Below the pieces are notes generated by a model, which did no database searches, was not told where the DNA came from, and worked only from the letters and a program-made list of their open reading frames with translations. A program made the translations under genes and the position numbers. Positions 30,749-40,203 of a stretch of DNA of 64,000 nt are shown here, piece after piece. Source of the stretch: an uncultured Luminiphilus sp. (GTDB taxonomy: Bacteria; Pseudomonadota; Gammaproteobacteria; Pseudomonadales; Halieaceae); the NCBI GenBank assembly GCA_905182485.1, contig CAJJBO010000029.1, positions 1 through 64,000 on the forward strand, in the 5' to 3' direction. The first letter of the stretch is position 1; every line of letters begins with the position of its first letter.

Positions 30749-33700
30749 ATGACGTCGTTTGTGCATCTCAAGCTCCATACTGAATATTCGCTAATAGATG
30801 GGCTACTGCGCATCAAGCCCGCGATGGCACGGGTAGCAGAATTAGCCATGCCCGCTGTTGCGATTACGGACCACCATAATTTTTTCGGGTTATTGAAAGC
30901 CTATAAAGCGGCCGCGGCTCAGGGCATTAAGCTCATAGTGGGTGCTGATCTGCATGTCATTGATCCCAATGACCAGGAACGACATCACGAGCTGTGTCTG
31001 CTCGCTCAAAATGAGCGTGGTTATCAGAACTTAATGTTGTTGTTGTCTGAGGCTTATCAGCACGGCCAGTTTTTAGGTCGACCTCGGGTGCAACTGGACT
31101 GGGTTCAAGCTCACTCTGATGGGTTGATTGCGTTGTCAGGCGGGCGGCAAGGGGATGTTGGCCAGGCCCTTTTGCATGGTCGTGAGGATGATGCGCGATC
31201 CGCTTTACAGCGGTGGCTGCAATGGTTCCCCAACCGATATTATCTGGAGTTGCAGCGCACTGGACGGTCTGATGAAGAAGAGTATGTGCATGCGGCTGTT
31301 CGACTCGCTAGCGAGTATGTCTGTCCCGTAGTGGCCACAAACGATGTTCGGTTTCTGGATGCCAGCGAGTTTGAAGCGCACGAGGCGCGAGTTTGCATCG
31401 GCGACGGACGAACATTGGATGACCCTCGCCGGGCGCGCACCTACTCCGAGCAGCAGTATCTCCGTTCGCCGGAAGAAATGGCCGACTTGTTTAAAGATAT
31501 TCCTGAAGCGCTTGAGAATACAGTCGAAATTGCGCGTCGTTGCTCCGTTTCTTTGAGTCTCGGAGAACCCTTTTTACCCAATTACCCTGTGCCAGAAGGT
31601 GAAGGGATTGAGCAGTTTCTGAGTCGCTTGTCTTTTGAGGGTCTGGGTGAGCGATTCCCTGGTCAGTCGGATCAGCAACTCAGTCATACGATGAACGTTT
31701 GAAAATTGAGTTAGATGTAATTAATGAAATGGGTTTTCCCGGTTATTTCTTAATTGTGGCAGACTTTATAAATTGGGCTAAAAATAACGATATCCCTGTT
31801 GGACCAGGTAGGGGATCTGGTGCCGGTTCATTAGTTGCTTATGCGTTGGAAATCACTGATATTGATCCTCTGCAATATGATCTATTATTTGAGCGTTTTC
31901 TGAATCCAGAGCGAGTTTCGTTGCCAGATTTCGATATTGATTTTTGTATGGAAGGTCGAGACAAAGTTATTGAATATGTCTCGCAACATTATGGGCGTGA
32001 TCATGTTTCACAGATCATTACATACGGTACGATGGCAGCCAAGGCAGTACTGCGCGATGTGGCTAGGGTGCAGGGCAAGCCTTATGGGCTTGCCGATCGG
32101 ATGTCTAAGCTGATTCCGTTCGAGGTCGGAATGACGCTGGCCAAGGCGCTCGAGCAAGAGGAGCAATTGGTTCAGCTACTCGAGGAAGACAGCTCGGCCC
32201 AAGAAATATGGGATATGGCAGTTCAGCTCGAGGGTATTACCCGCAACGCAGGCAAGCATGCGGGGGGTGTTGTGATTGCGCCCTCCGAGCTCACCGATTT
32301 TTCTCCGATCTATTGCGATGAAGACGGTAGTGGCCTCGTGACGCAGTTCGACAAAAATGATGTGGAAGAGGCTGGGCTGGTGAAGTTCGACTTCTTGGGT
32401 CTCAGAACCCTCACCATCATTCAGTGGGCCATTCAGATGATTGACGCTCGCGCTGAAAACCCCCTCGTGATCGAAACTATCCCGCTTAGATGATCCCGCC
32501 GTATTTAACGTGCTTCAGGCGGGCGATACGACTGCCGTGTTCCAGCTGGAAAGCCGTGGCATGAAGGAATTGATTAAGAATCTGAGGCCCGACTGCTTCG
32601 AGGACATCATTGCACTGGTGGCGCTATTTCGTCCGGGCCCTTTGCAATCGGGCATGGTGGAAAACTTTATTAATCGCAAACATGGACGTGAGCAGATTGC
32701 GTATCCCGATGCTCAGTACCAGCACGAATGGTTGCAACCGATTCTAGAACCCACCTACGGCATTATTCTTTACCAAGAACAAGTGATGCAAATTGCACAG
32801 GTCCTTGCGGGTTATACCTTGGGCGGCGCCGATTTATTGCGGCGCGCAATGGGTAAGAAAAAGCCTGAGGAGATGGCCAAGCAGCGAAGCGTTTTTGAAG
32901 AGGGTGCAGCCGAGCAAGGAATCGATCCCACGCTGGCGATCAAAATCTTTGACTTGGTCGAAAAGTTTGCGGGATATGGCTTCAATAAATCGCACTCCGC
33001 TGCATACGCCTTGGTTTCTTATCAGACGGCTTGGTTAAAGACGCATCATCCGGCAGAGTTCATGGCCGCCGTTATGAGCTCCGATATCGATAACACCGAT
33101 AAACTGCTGACGTTTCGAGATGAAGCGCGGCGAATGGGTGTGCAGGTGCTTCCGCCCTCTATTCAGGAGGGGCAATACGCTTTTTCGGTCAACGACGATA
33201 AGCAGATTCGCTACGGTTTAGCGGCAATTAAGGGGCTGGGTGAGGGACCGATTTCGAACCTACTCGCTGCGCGACCAGACGGTCCTTTTCAGAGCTTGTT
33301 CGACCTGTGCGCCCGCACCGATCCCCGAAAAGTCAATCGACGAGCATTAGAGGCGTTGATTAAGAGCGGTGCCATGGACGAATTGGGTGTAGAGCGTTGG
33401 ACGCTCTTGGCGGCGCTTGATGACGCGATCCGGGCAGCGGAGCAGGTCGCCAGTAATACTGCAGCCGGCATGCAGGATTTATTTGGCGAAGTGATCGCCT
33501 CGGGTGAGACCACAGAAGATCCCTATCAGGAGCATCGAGGCGCACGGGCGTGGTCTCTGATCGAACTCCTGAATGCAGAAAAGGAAAGTCTCGGTAGCTT
33601 CTTAAGTGGTCACCCTATAGAGGCTTGCGAGCGAGAAGTCAGAAAGTTTGCACCTCGGCGGATTCGAGAACTACAAACCAATGGTCAGGCGGTGGTCGCA

Positions 33701-34192
33701 GGGTTGATCATGGATATAAGAACGATCAAAACACAGCGTGGTCCAATGGCCGTCCTCACCTTGGACGATGGCTCGGGCCAGATGGAAGCGACGGTGTACA
33801 ACGATGTGTTTAATGAATATCGTGAATTGCTCCAGAAAGATCAGATTGTGTTGTTAGAGGGCCGCTTGCAAGTCGATGATTTTAACGGCGGTTTAGCGAT
33901 GCGAACAAAGGCGGTGCGCTCGTTAGAGCAAGCGCGGGAAGCGAGGGTGTCGCAGCTCAAGTTGCGGGTGCCGAGCTACCGGGTCGACGAGACGTTCAAT
34001 ACCTTGCTGGCCGATACTTTGCGGACCGCGGTAGGAGGGCAGTGCCCTGTCGTGATGGAGTACGTCCAGGCGAAGGGTTCGGTTGCGGTGCGCCTGGGCG
34101 GTGCGTGGCAGGTGCATCCTAATGATGCGTTATTGGATGAATTGCGCATTGCGGTGGGCAACGACGCGGTCGACTGGGTCTATGAAGGCTAG
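30749..34192 (+). CDS. dnaE: DNA polymerase III alpha subunit, two frameshifts
   Basis: Replicative polymerase. 30749–31702 carries the PHP domain ([30 protein letters not shown]). An indel at about 31690 leads into 31699–32493, the palm domain ([36 protein letters not shown] with catalytic aspartates, [17 protein letters not shown]). A second indel near 32485 leads into 32510–34192 ([45 protein letters not shown], then an OB domain and the beta-clamp-binding region). Joined length is about 1148 residues, normal for the family. About 345 bp from 31690 are clearly AT-richer than the rest (see findings). The stop lies inside the start of the Nudix gene. Confidence 0.95.
31690..32035 (+). other. 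AT-rich patch inside dnaE
   Basis: I counted G+C in lines 31741–31980: 92 of 240 bases (38%). The line before (31621–31680) has 33 of 60 (55%) and the line after (32041–32100) 37 of 60 (62%). Codons in the patch end mostly in A or T. The encoded protein is a perfectly good DnaE palm segment. The patch starts where the reading frame breaks, which points to a joint. Confidence 0.75.
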
Positions 34193-34671
34193 CGCGTTAC
34201 TGTGCATCATCCTACTGCTGTGGGGTTGCGGCGAAACCGCTCCACCCTGCCAGAACGCAGCACAATCTCCTGTTGCGCCAAGCGCGGGATGCTTGGTTGT
34301 CACAGATCGCGGTGTCTTGTTGGTGCGTGACTGGACTGGATCAGTGGCGTTACCGGGAGGCAGTGTGCAATCCGGGTGAGTCGACTCGGTGTGGTGCAGA
34401 GCGAGAAGTATTTGAAGAAACGGGCTTAAGCGTTGTGGCGGGCGATACGGCGCAAAGGTTCGAAAATGGATTTCAGTTGTTTTGGTGTGAGGTCGCTGCT
34501 CCCGCAGAGCCAACCATTCAACGGCCGTTTGAAATCAGACAAATCATCTGGTGGCAGCCGGCCGAAGCGCACTTCATTGAGTGGCGCTATCCTCGACAAG
34601 GCGATGAGATAAAGACGCTGATTGCGGGGCGCCGGGCAGCACCGGCATCTTTGGTCGAGTCAGATCGGTAA
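34182..34671 (+). CDS. Nudix-domain lipoprotein, one frameshift
   Basis: The ATG at 34182, overlapping the dnaE stop, gives [20 protein letters not shown]: a short hydrophobic signal with lipobox-like LLWGC. A Nudix fold follows. Its box is split by an indel near 34375: GGSVQSG lies in the first frame, and GESTRCGAEREVFEETGL in the next, together matching GX5EX7REUXEEXGU. The C-terminus runs to 34671 (IWWQPAEAHFIEW…). Nudix hydrolases cleave nucleoside-diphosphate derivatives and are usually cytoplasmic; an exported one is unusual, so the substrate would be periplasmic or envelope-bound. Substrate unknown. Confidence 0.7.
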
Positions 34672-34709
34672 TGACTAAGGTACGAGTTAAAGCGTAATGA
34701 GGGATCATC

Positions 34710-35003
34710 ATGAGTAATGAGCAAATTGAAGCGGCGGTGTTTCGTCGTCTGTTATCCCATCTCGACGATCGCAAGGACGTTCAAAATATTGATCTGATGA
34801 ATCTGTCGGGATTTTGTCGGAACTGTCTTTCTAAGTGGTACGCCCAGGCCGCTGAAGAGCAGGGCGTGGTGATGGATAAAGAAGCGGCGCGAGAGATTGT
34901 CTACGGCATGCCTTACGCCGAGTGGAAGAGCCGCTATCAAACGGAGGCAACAGAGGCACAGCAGCAGGCGTTTGCGGAGCAGAACGCGGCGTCAAGAAGC
35001 TAG
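34710..35003 (+). CDS. DUF1244 family small protein
   Basis: A 97-residue protein with the very conserved DUF1244 core: VFRRLLSHLDDRKDVQNIDL, NLSGFCRNCLSKWY with two cysteines, and YGMPYAEWKSRYQTEA. The family is common in proteobacteria and of unknown function. Its 3' end overlaps the convergent amidase gene by 12 bp. Confidence 0.88.
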   Translation: MSNEQIEAAVFRRLLSHLDDRKDVQNIDLMNLSGFCRNCLSKWYAQAAEEQGVVMDKEAAREIVYGMPYAEWKSRYQTEATEAQQQAFAEQNAASRS

Positions 35004-35621
35004 TGCGGCCAACACAGAGGCCAAAGACACCACATCGGCATATTTGGCATTGAGGTCATAAAGGTTGGCCTCGTGTGCCTTGGGGTCCCGGTCGCCACAG
35101 GCCTCTCGTGGCACAACAACGCGATAATTGTTCTGAAGGCCGTCTACCGCGGTGGCTCGAACGCAGCCGCTGGTCGTGAGCCCTGTGACAACCACCGAAT
35201 CGACATTTCGATCCGTCAGCCATTGATCTAGCTCGGTGCCGTGGAAGCTGCTCGCATGACGTTTCTCAAGCTGTAGATCATCGTCTGCGATGGGCAGCCG
35301 CGGATCAAATTTAACCCAGTGAGAATCGGGGGTCAGCAGATTGAGGGCTGGTATGCGCGCTCGAAAAACCGACGCTTCATGATCATTGCGATAGATGACG
35401 GTGGTCAGCACCACGGGTAATTGTGCTTGGTGAAAGGCGTTCATGAGCTGAACGTTAGCGTTGACGACTGATTCTGCGTCGGAGCCCAACGGGCAGGCCG
35501 GGTCGGTAAAGCCCACCACGACGTCCACTACAATCAGGGCGGGATGGCTCCCCATCCCGCCGTCGACACGCGCCAGCGCTTGCCGACTTGTTTCGTTCCC
35601 AGATCCAATACTGTCGCCCAT
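34992..35621 (-). CDS. Isochorismatase-fold hydrolase, N-carbamoylsarcosine/maleamate amidase-like
   Basis: The cysteine-hydrolase triad is visible: Asp in LIVVDVVVGFTDPACPLG, Lys in LEKRHASSFHGTELD, and the nucleophile Cys in TGLTTSGCVRATAVDG. The TTSGCVRA signature is typical of the N-carbamoylsarcosine amidohydrolase/maleamate amidase branch. The C-terminus CGDRDPKAHEANLYDLNAKY is also of that branch. The frame is open from 35672, but the ATG at 35621 (MGDSIGSGNE) fits better. It is divergent from aceE across about 90 bp. Two relatives lie at 56.1–57.5 kb, but this gene has none of the GntR-type operators found there. Substrate unknown. Confidence 0.82.
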   Translation of the reverse strand: MGDSIGSGNETSRQALARVDGGMGSHPALIVVDVVVGFTDPACPLGSDAESVVNANVQLMNAFHQAQLPVVLTTVIYRNDHEASVFRARIPALNLLTPDSHWVKFDPRLPIADDDLQLEKRHASSFHGTELDQWLTDRNVDSVVVTGLTTSGCVRATAVDGLQNNYRVVVPREACGDRDPKAHEANLYDLNAKYADVVSLASVLAALAS

Positions 35622-35710
35622 CGCAGTTGCGCCACTTTTTTGCTCGGTACGCGGTATGATGAGGGATCTCAATGAGACGCGCTAGTGCCCTCAGAGGATT
35701 GTGCACTTAT

Positions 35711-38278
35711 ATGACGGATCCCATTTCACCTTCAGTCGATGTCAGTGCCCTGATTGATGCGGATTGGCCAGAATGGCGCGCTGCTCTGGAGGATATTCGC
35801 CGCGAATACGGTGATGAGGGAGTCAGAGCGCTGTTGCGGAGGTTGCAGGAGTACAGCATTGATCAAGGGGTGACCCCTGCAGATGCGCTCCTCAATACAC
35901 CTTATACCAATACCCTATCTCCCCATGAGCAGCCCGCTTATCCGGGCGATCTGGCGCTGGAAAAACGGATTGAAAACATGATCCGTTGGAATGCCGCGGC
36001 AATGATCCTCCGTGCGCAAGACGAAGGGGCTGGGTTGGGTGGGCATATCGCGACCTATGCCTCAGCGGCTACCGCTTTAGAGACGGCATTTCATCATGTG
36101 TTTTCCGCTGAAGGTCGAGGTGATTTAGTCTTGCCGCAACCTCATGCGGCACCGGGTATTTATGCGCGAGCCTTTCTTGAAGGTCGACTCAGCGAACAAC
36201 AGCTGCGGAATTTTCGTCGTGAACTAGGCGAAGGTGGCGGGCTATCGTCTTATCCACATCCTCGCTCGATGCCTGACTTCTGGCAGGTGCCCAATGCGTC
36301 GATGGGCTTATCGGTCCCAATGTCTATTTACCTCGCTCGGTTTGCAAAGTACCTGCAGCATCGCGGTCTCAAAGCACCGGATGATGCGCGGATTTGGTGT
36401 TTTATCGGCGATGGTGAAGCTGACGAACCGGAAGTGCTTGGCACGATTAATATCGCCGCGCGTGAAAAATTAGATAATTTGGTCTTAGTGGTTAACTGCA
36501 ATCTACAAAGACTAGACGGACCCGTTAGAGGTAATGGCAAGATAATCCAAGAGTTAGAGCGGGTATTTCGCGGCGCAGATTGGCAGGTGTTGAAAGTCAT
36601 TTGGGGCAGCGGTTGGGATGCCTTGCTCAGTCGTGACAGTGAGGGTGTACTGCAACGCCGCATGGACGAGTGTTTAGATGGCGATTATCAGATGTATTCT
36701 GTGCTACCCGGCGATGTTCAGCGCGAGCATTGGGTTGAAGGTAATGCAGCGCTAGAGCAAATGATGAATACCCTCACCGATGAGGAAGTAAAAGCCATTA
36801 AGCGCGGTGGCCAAGACCAGAAGAAAATTTTTGCGGCTTTCGCAAAAGCCAGTGAGCCCAACGGCAAACCCACAGTCATTTTGGTGAAAACTGTCAAAGG
36901 TGATGGTATGGGGTCAGCCTTACAGGGACGCAATACTGCGCACCAAAAAAAAGATTTATCACGAGAGGAGCGGATTGCTTGCGCGCGCGCATGGGGTATT
37001 CCCCTGGACGACGAAGCCATCGCCCGAGCCGACTTTTATCGACCGGATGAGGATAGCGATGAGCTGACTTACTTGCGCGCTCGTCGTGAAGCGCTAGGCG
37101 GTTACCTGCCAAGGAGAGAGGCGCCGCCGTCGACCTTAAACCCACCCGCAACGGCCATTTTTGAGACGTTTGACGCCGGTAGTAATGGCAGAGCACTGTC
37201 GACCACCACCGCGATGGTGAGGTTGTTAACCAAACTGTTGAAAGATTCTGAAGTGGGAAAGTATATCGTTCCCATCGTCCCTGATGAGGCACGGACATTT
37301 GGAATGGATGCGTTGTTTAAAGTAGCGGGCATCTATTCTCCCGATGGACAGCGATATACCCCCGTCGATGCCGAGGCGCTCAACAGTTATCGCGAAGCGA
37401 TTGATGGCCAGATACTACAAGAGGGTATTTGTGAAGCGGGGGCGATTGCCTCTTTCATTGCTGCTGGCACTGCTTACGCGACGTTCGCGGTGCCCACGAT
37501 TCCTTTTTATATTTTTTACTCTATGTTCGGCTTTCAGCGTGTCGGCGATATGATTTGGGCTTCGGCCGATATGATGGCGCGTGGCTTTTTGTTGGGTGGC
37601 ACAGCGGGCCGGACGACCCTTAACGGCGAGGGCTTGCAACATCAAGATGGGCATTCGCCGATTCTGGCCAGTACCGTACCTTCTGTTCGAACCTATGACC
37701 CCGCGTTCGCGTGGGAGTTGGCTGTTCTGGTGCAGTACGGCATTCGTCGAATGTTTGTCGAAGATCAGGACGAGTTGTTTTATCTCATGATGTACAACGA
37801 AGCGCTTCCGATGCCCGCCCGACCTGAGCTCCCTGATCTTGAGCAAGGTGTCATTCGCGGTGGGTATTGTTTGGAAGCCGCTGTGGGTGAGGGACCGCGC
37901 ATTAATTTACTCGGCTCTGGCACGATCCTCTTTGAGGTCATGGAGGCGGCGTCGCGATTGCGGGAAGAGGGGTTTGCCGTCGCGGTGTACAGTATCACCA
38001 GTTACATCGAGCTAGCGCGCGATGCCGAGCAAGCCGCAGATTCAAAGGTGGCCTCATGGGTTAGTCAGCTTTTTCCTGAATCTAATGTGCCGACGGTTGC
38101 GGCATCGGATTACGTCCGTACTCTGCCCAGAATGATTGCAAGCTGGCTGCCCGGGCCATTGATGGCATTAGGGACCGATGGTTTTGGTATGAGCGAGCGA
38201 CGAGAGGCGTTGCGCGCTCATTTTCGTATTGACGCCCACGCCATTGCAGACACTGCGCGGGCAATGGTGAATGACTGA
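35711..38278 (+). CDS. aceE: Pyruvate dehydrogenase E1 component (homodimeric type)
   Basis: A thiamine-diphosphate enzyme that decarboxylates pyruvate and acetylates the lipoyl group of E2. The 855-residue protein has the homodimeric E1 layout: HIATYASAATALE near the N-terminus, the ThDP motif WCFIGDGEADEPEVLG, then VVNCNLQRLDGPVRGNGKII, TVKGDGMGSALQGRNTAHQ, LVPDEARTFGMD-like IVPDEARTFGMDALF and GEGLQHQDGHSP. The ATG at 35711 gives MTDPISPSVDV; the frame reaches back to 35672 without family similarity. No aceF or lpd follows, so the rest of the complex must be elsewhere. Confidence 0.96.
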   Translation: MTDPISPSVDVSALIDADWPEWRAALEDIRREYGDEGVRALLRRLQEYSIDQGVTPADALLNTPYTNTLSPHEQPAYPGDLALEKRIENMIRWNAAAMILRAQDEGAGLGGHIATYASAATALETAFHHVFSAEGRGDLVLPQPHAAPGIYARAFLEGRLSEQQLRNFRRELGEGGGLSSYPHPRSMPDFWQVPNASMGLSVPMSIYLARFAKYLQHRGLKAPDDARIWCFIGDGEADEPEVLGTINIAAREKLDNLVLVVNCNLQRLDGPVRGNGKIIQELERVFRGADWQVLKVIWGSGWDALLSRDSEGVLQRRMDECLDGDYQMYSVLPGDVQREHWVEGNAALEQMMNTLTDEEVKAIKRGGQDQKKIFAAFAKASEPNGKPTVILVKTVKGDGMGSALQGRNTAHQKKDLSREERIACARAWGIPLDDEAIARADFYRPDEDSDELTYLRARREALGGYLPRREAPPSTLNPPATAIFETFDAGSNGRALSTTTAMVRLLTKLLKDSEVGKYIVPIVPDEARTFGMDALFKVAGIYSPDGQRYTPVDAEALNSYREAIDGQILQEGICEAGAIASFIAAGTAYATFAVPTIPFYIFYSMFGFQRVGDMIWASADMMARGFLLGGTAGRTTLNGEGLQHQDGHSPILASTVPSVRTYDPAFAWELAVLVQYGIRRMFVEDQDELFYLMMYNEALPMPARPELPDLEQGVIRGGYCLEAAVGEGPRINLLGSGTILFEVMEAASRLREEGFAVAVYSITSYIELARDAEQAADSKVASWVSQLFPESNVPTVAASDYVRTLPRMIASWLPGPLMALGTDGFGMSERREALRAHFRIDAHAIADTARAMVND

Positions 38279-38488
38279 GGCGGTCTCCTCGACGTTGAAA
38301 GAGCGCTTACGAATGGCCGTTGCGATAGAGAAACCCGAAAAGTGCGCTCGCTCCAATGCCAAGTACTGTTCTCAATGATGTGCTAGACGAGCCTCTTGAG
38401 TTGGTGCCCGAGTCCCAGTGACGCTACACTCGCAACGATTCAGTAAAAGACGAACCGCCGGCGTGCCGCGCCAAGAGAGGGCAATGAG

Positions 38489-39385
38489 ATGACAGGGAAG
38501 GTAGTGATCAAAGAAGTGGCTGCGCGAGATGGACTGCAAGCGCAGCCTAAGCACCTCAGCGTAGCGCAACGATTAGAGCTATTGGCTGCGCTGGGTAAAA
38601 CCGGGGTGCCAGAATTAGAAATTGGTTCGTTCGTTTCCCCCAAGGCGATCCCGCAGATGGCAGGGACAGACGAGATTGCGGCGAATCTTCCCGAGACAAC
38701 AGCGGCCTATAGCGCGTTGGTGCCCAACATGAAGGGGTACGAACTGGCGGTTCGGGCTGGGGTGCGTTGTCATGCGATTGCGATTGCCGCGACGGAAGAA
38801 ATGAACCGGAATAATATTCGTAAAGGGCTGGACGAGACGTTCACTATGGCCGAGGAAATACTCGACCGTGCGGCTGCTGAGGGGGTCGATATCCACGTCT
38901 ATCTGGCGGTCGCGTTTGAATGTCCCTATGAGGGGGCGGTGGCTGAAGATCTCGTATTAGCGCAAGTTGAGCGATTGATGCGACATGACCCAGCGCGCTT
39001 GCTGATTGCCGATACGATTGGCGCTGCTAATCCGGCAGCCGTGCAGTCTATGATGCAACAACTGATCGATCGCTATGGTCCGGACCGACTCGGGTGCCAC
39101 TTTCACGACACGCGGGCGATGGGTTTGGCCAATGTGTATGCCGCGCTGCAGGCCGGCGTCAGGCAATTCGATGCCTCTGCGGGTGGTTTAGGGGGTTGCC
39201 CCTTTGCGCCTGGCGCAAAAGGCAATGTGGCCACCGAAGATGTTGTCATGCTCTGTGAATCAATGGGGTATCAAACGGGGATCGACATGCCCAGGTTACT
39301 CGATGCCGTTACGCTGCTCAGTGAGATGATTGGCTCGCCACAGGGGGGCAGAGCCCATACCTGGCTGACAAAACAATGCGCCTGA
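38489..39385 (+). CDS. mvaB: Hydroxymethylglutaryl-CoA lyase
   Basis: Cleaves HMG-CoA to acetyl-CoA and acetoacetate, the last step of leucine degradation. The 298 residues show the HMGL pattern: VVIKEVAARDGLQAQPKHLS (metal/substrate Arg-Asp), EIGSFVSPKAIPQMAGTDEI, HFHDTRAMGLANVYAALQAG with the metal histidines, and the signature GGLGGCPFAPGAKGNVATED with the active-site Cys. A 210-bp gap without visible features separates it from aceE. Other leucine-pathway genes are absent here, so a related 3-hydroxy-3-methyl acyl-CoA could also be the substrate. Confidence 0.93.
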   Translation: MTGKVVIKEVAARDGLQAQPKHLSVAQRLELLAALGKTGVPELEIGSFVSPKAIPQMAGTDEIAANLPETTAAYSALVPNMKGYELAVRAGVRCHAIAIAATEEMNRNNIRKGLDETFTMAEEILDRAAAEGVDIHVYLAVAFECPYEGAVAEDLVLAQVERLMRHDPARLLIADTIGAANPAAVQSMMQQLIDRYGPDRLGCHFHDTRAMGLANVYAALQAGVRQFDASAGGLGGCPFAPGAKGNVATEDVVMLCESMGYQTGIDMPRLLDAVTLLSEMIGSPQGGRAHTWLTKQCA

Positions 39386-39393
39386 GCTGATTG

Positions 39394-40062
39394 ATGCGTG
39401 TTTCTGATGCCATTGTGGGTCGGCAAAGTGTGCGGGCTTTCTGCCCTGATAAACCTGTTGCCGACACGGTCATAGACGATCTTTTAGAGATCGCGGGTCG
39501 GGCGCCTTCTGGCTCCAATATTCAGCCCTGGCAAGTCTATGTGGTGCGTGGGGAGCACAAAGCGCGCATCACCGAGGCGTGCTCTAAACGCTATTTAGCC
39601 GGTGACGAAGGCAGTCCCGAATACTTTTATTATCCGCAATCTTGGCGTGAGCCCTATATTGGTCGGCGACGACAGACAGGGTTTGGGCTGTATGGATTAT
39701 TGGGCATAGACCGTCACGATACGCCTGCCGTTCAGGCTTACCGCGTATTGAACTACCAATTTTTTGGTGCCCCCGTGGCATTATTCTTTACGATCGATCG
39801 TGACATGGAGCAGGGGAGTTGGGTCGATTACGGGATGTTTCTGCAATCACTCATGTTGGCTGCGAGAGAGCAGGGTCTAGAAACCTGCGCGCAGGCGGCT
39901 TTTTGTCCCTATTACGATACGGTGATGCCCCTATTGGGCGCCCCGTCTGAGCAAATGTTAGTCTGCGGAATGTCGGTCGGTTACGCCGATCCAGAAGCGG
40001 TCATTAATGACTATCGAACACCGCGCCTAGCGGTCGATGCCTTTAGGACAAGACTCGGCTAA
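39394..40062 (+). CDS. Nitroreductase-family flavoprotein
   Basis: FMN-dependent oxidoreductase of about 222 residues. It begins VSDAIVGRQSVRAFCPDKPV (the RxSxRxF FMN-phosphate region) and has APSGSNIQPWQVYVV, then a GLETCAQAAF-like C-terminal segment (REQGLETCAQAAFCPYYDTV) and LVCGMSVGYAD. ATG 39394 is chosen; a TTG precedes it. It may be co-transcribed with the HMG-CoA lyase gene (8-bp gap). Substrate unknown; members reduce nitro groups, quinones or enoates. Confidence 0.85.
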   Translation: MRVSDAIVGRQSVRAFCPDKPVADTVIDDLLEIAGRAPSGSNIQPWQVYVVRGEHKARITEACSKRYLAGDEGSPEYFYYPQSWREPYIGRRRQTGFGLYGLLGIDRHDTPAVQAYRVLNYQFFGAPVALFFTIDRDMEQGSWVDYGMFLQSLMLAAREQGLETCAQAAFCPYYDTVMPLLGAPSEQMLVCGMSVGYADPEAVINDYRTPRLAVDAFRTRLG

Positions 40063-40084
40063 CCGCCCTGAAGCGCGACAGCCT

Positions 40085-40169
40085 TGAGCGAGAGCCCTGA
40101 GCGAGAGCCCTGAGAGAGCCCGAGAGACGCCCGACGAGAGAGCCCCGAGAGAGAACCCCAAGAGCGCCC
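40085..40169. repeat. Degenerate short tandem repeat between convergent genes
   Basis: TGAGCGAGAGCCC occurs twice head to tail (40085–40097, 40098–40110). It is followed by degenerate copies: TGAGAGAGCCC (40111–40121), GAGAGACGCCC, GACGAGAGAGCCCC, GAGAGAGAACCCC and AAGAGCGCCC. This makes about seven 10–14-bp units of purine-rich sequence. It fills most of the space between the convergent nitroreductase and acyl-CoA dehydrogenase genes. No open frame of interest. Confidence 0.85.
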
Positions 40170-40203
40170 ATAATCTCTGCCACTCACCCTCAGCGTGAGA
40201 GGA

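Noticed and set aside
38168-38362. Small minus-strand frame overlapping the end of aceE
   Set aside because: Mostly antisense to aceE, no ribosome binding site or recognisable domain; treated as chance.
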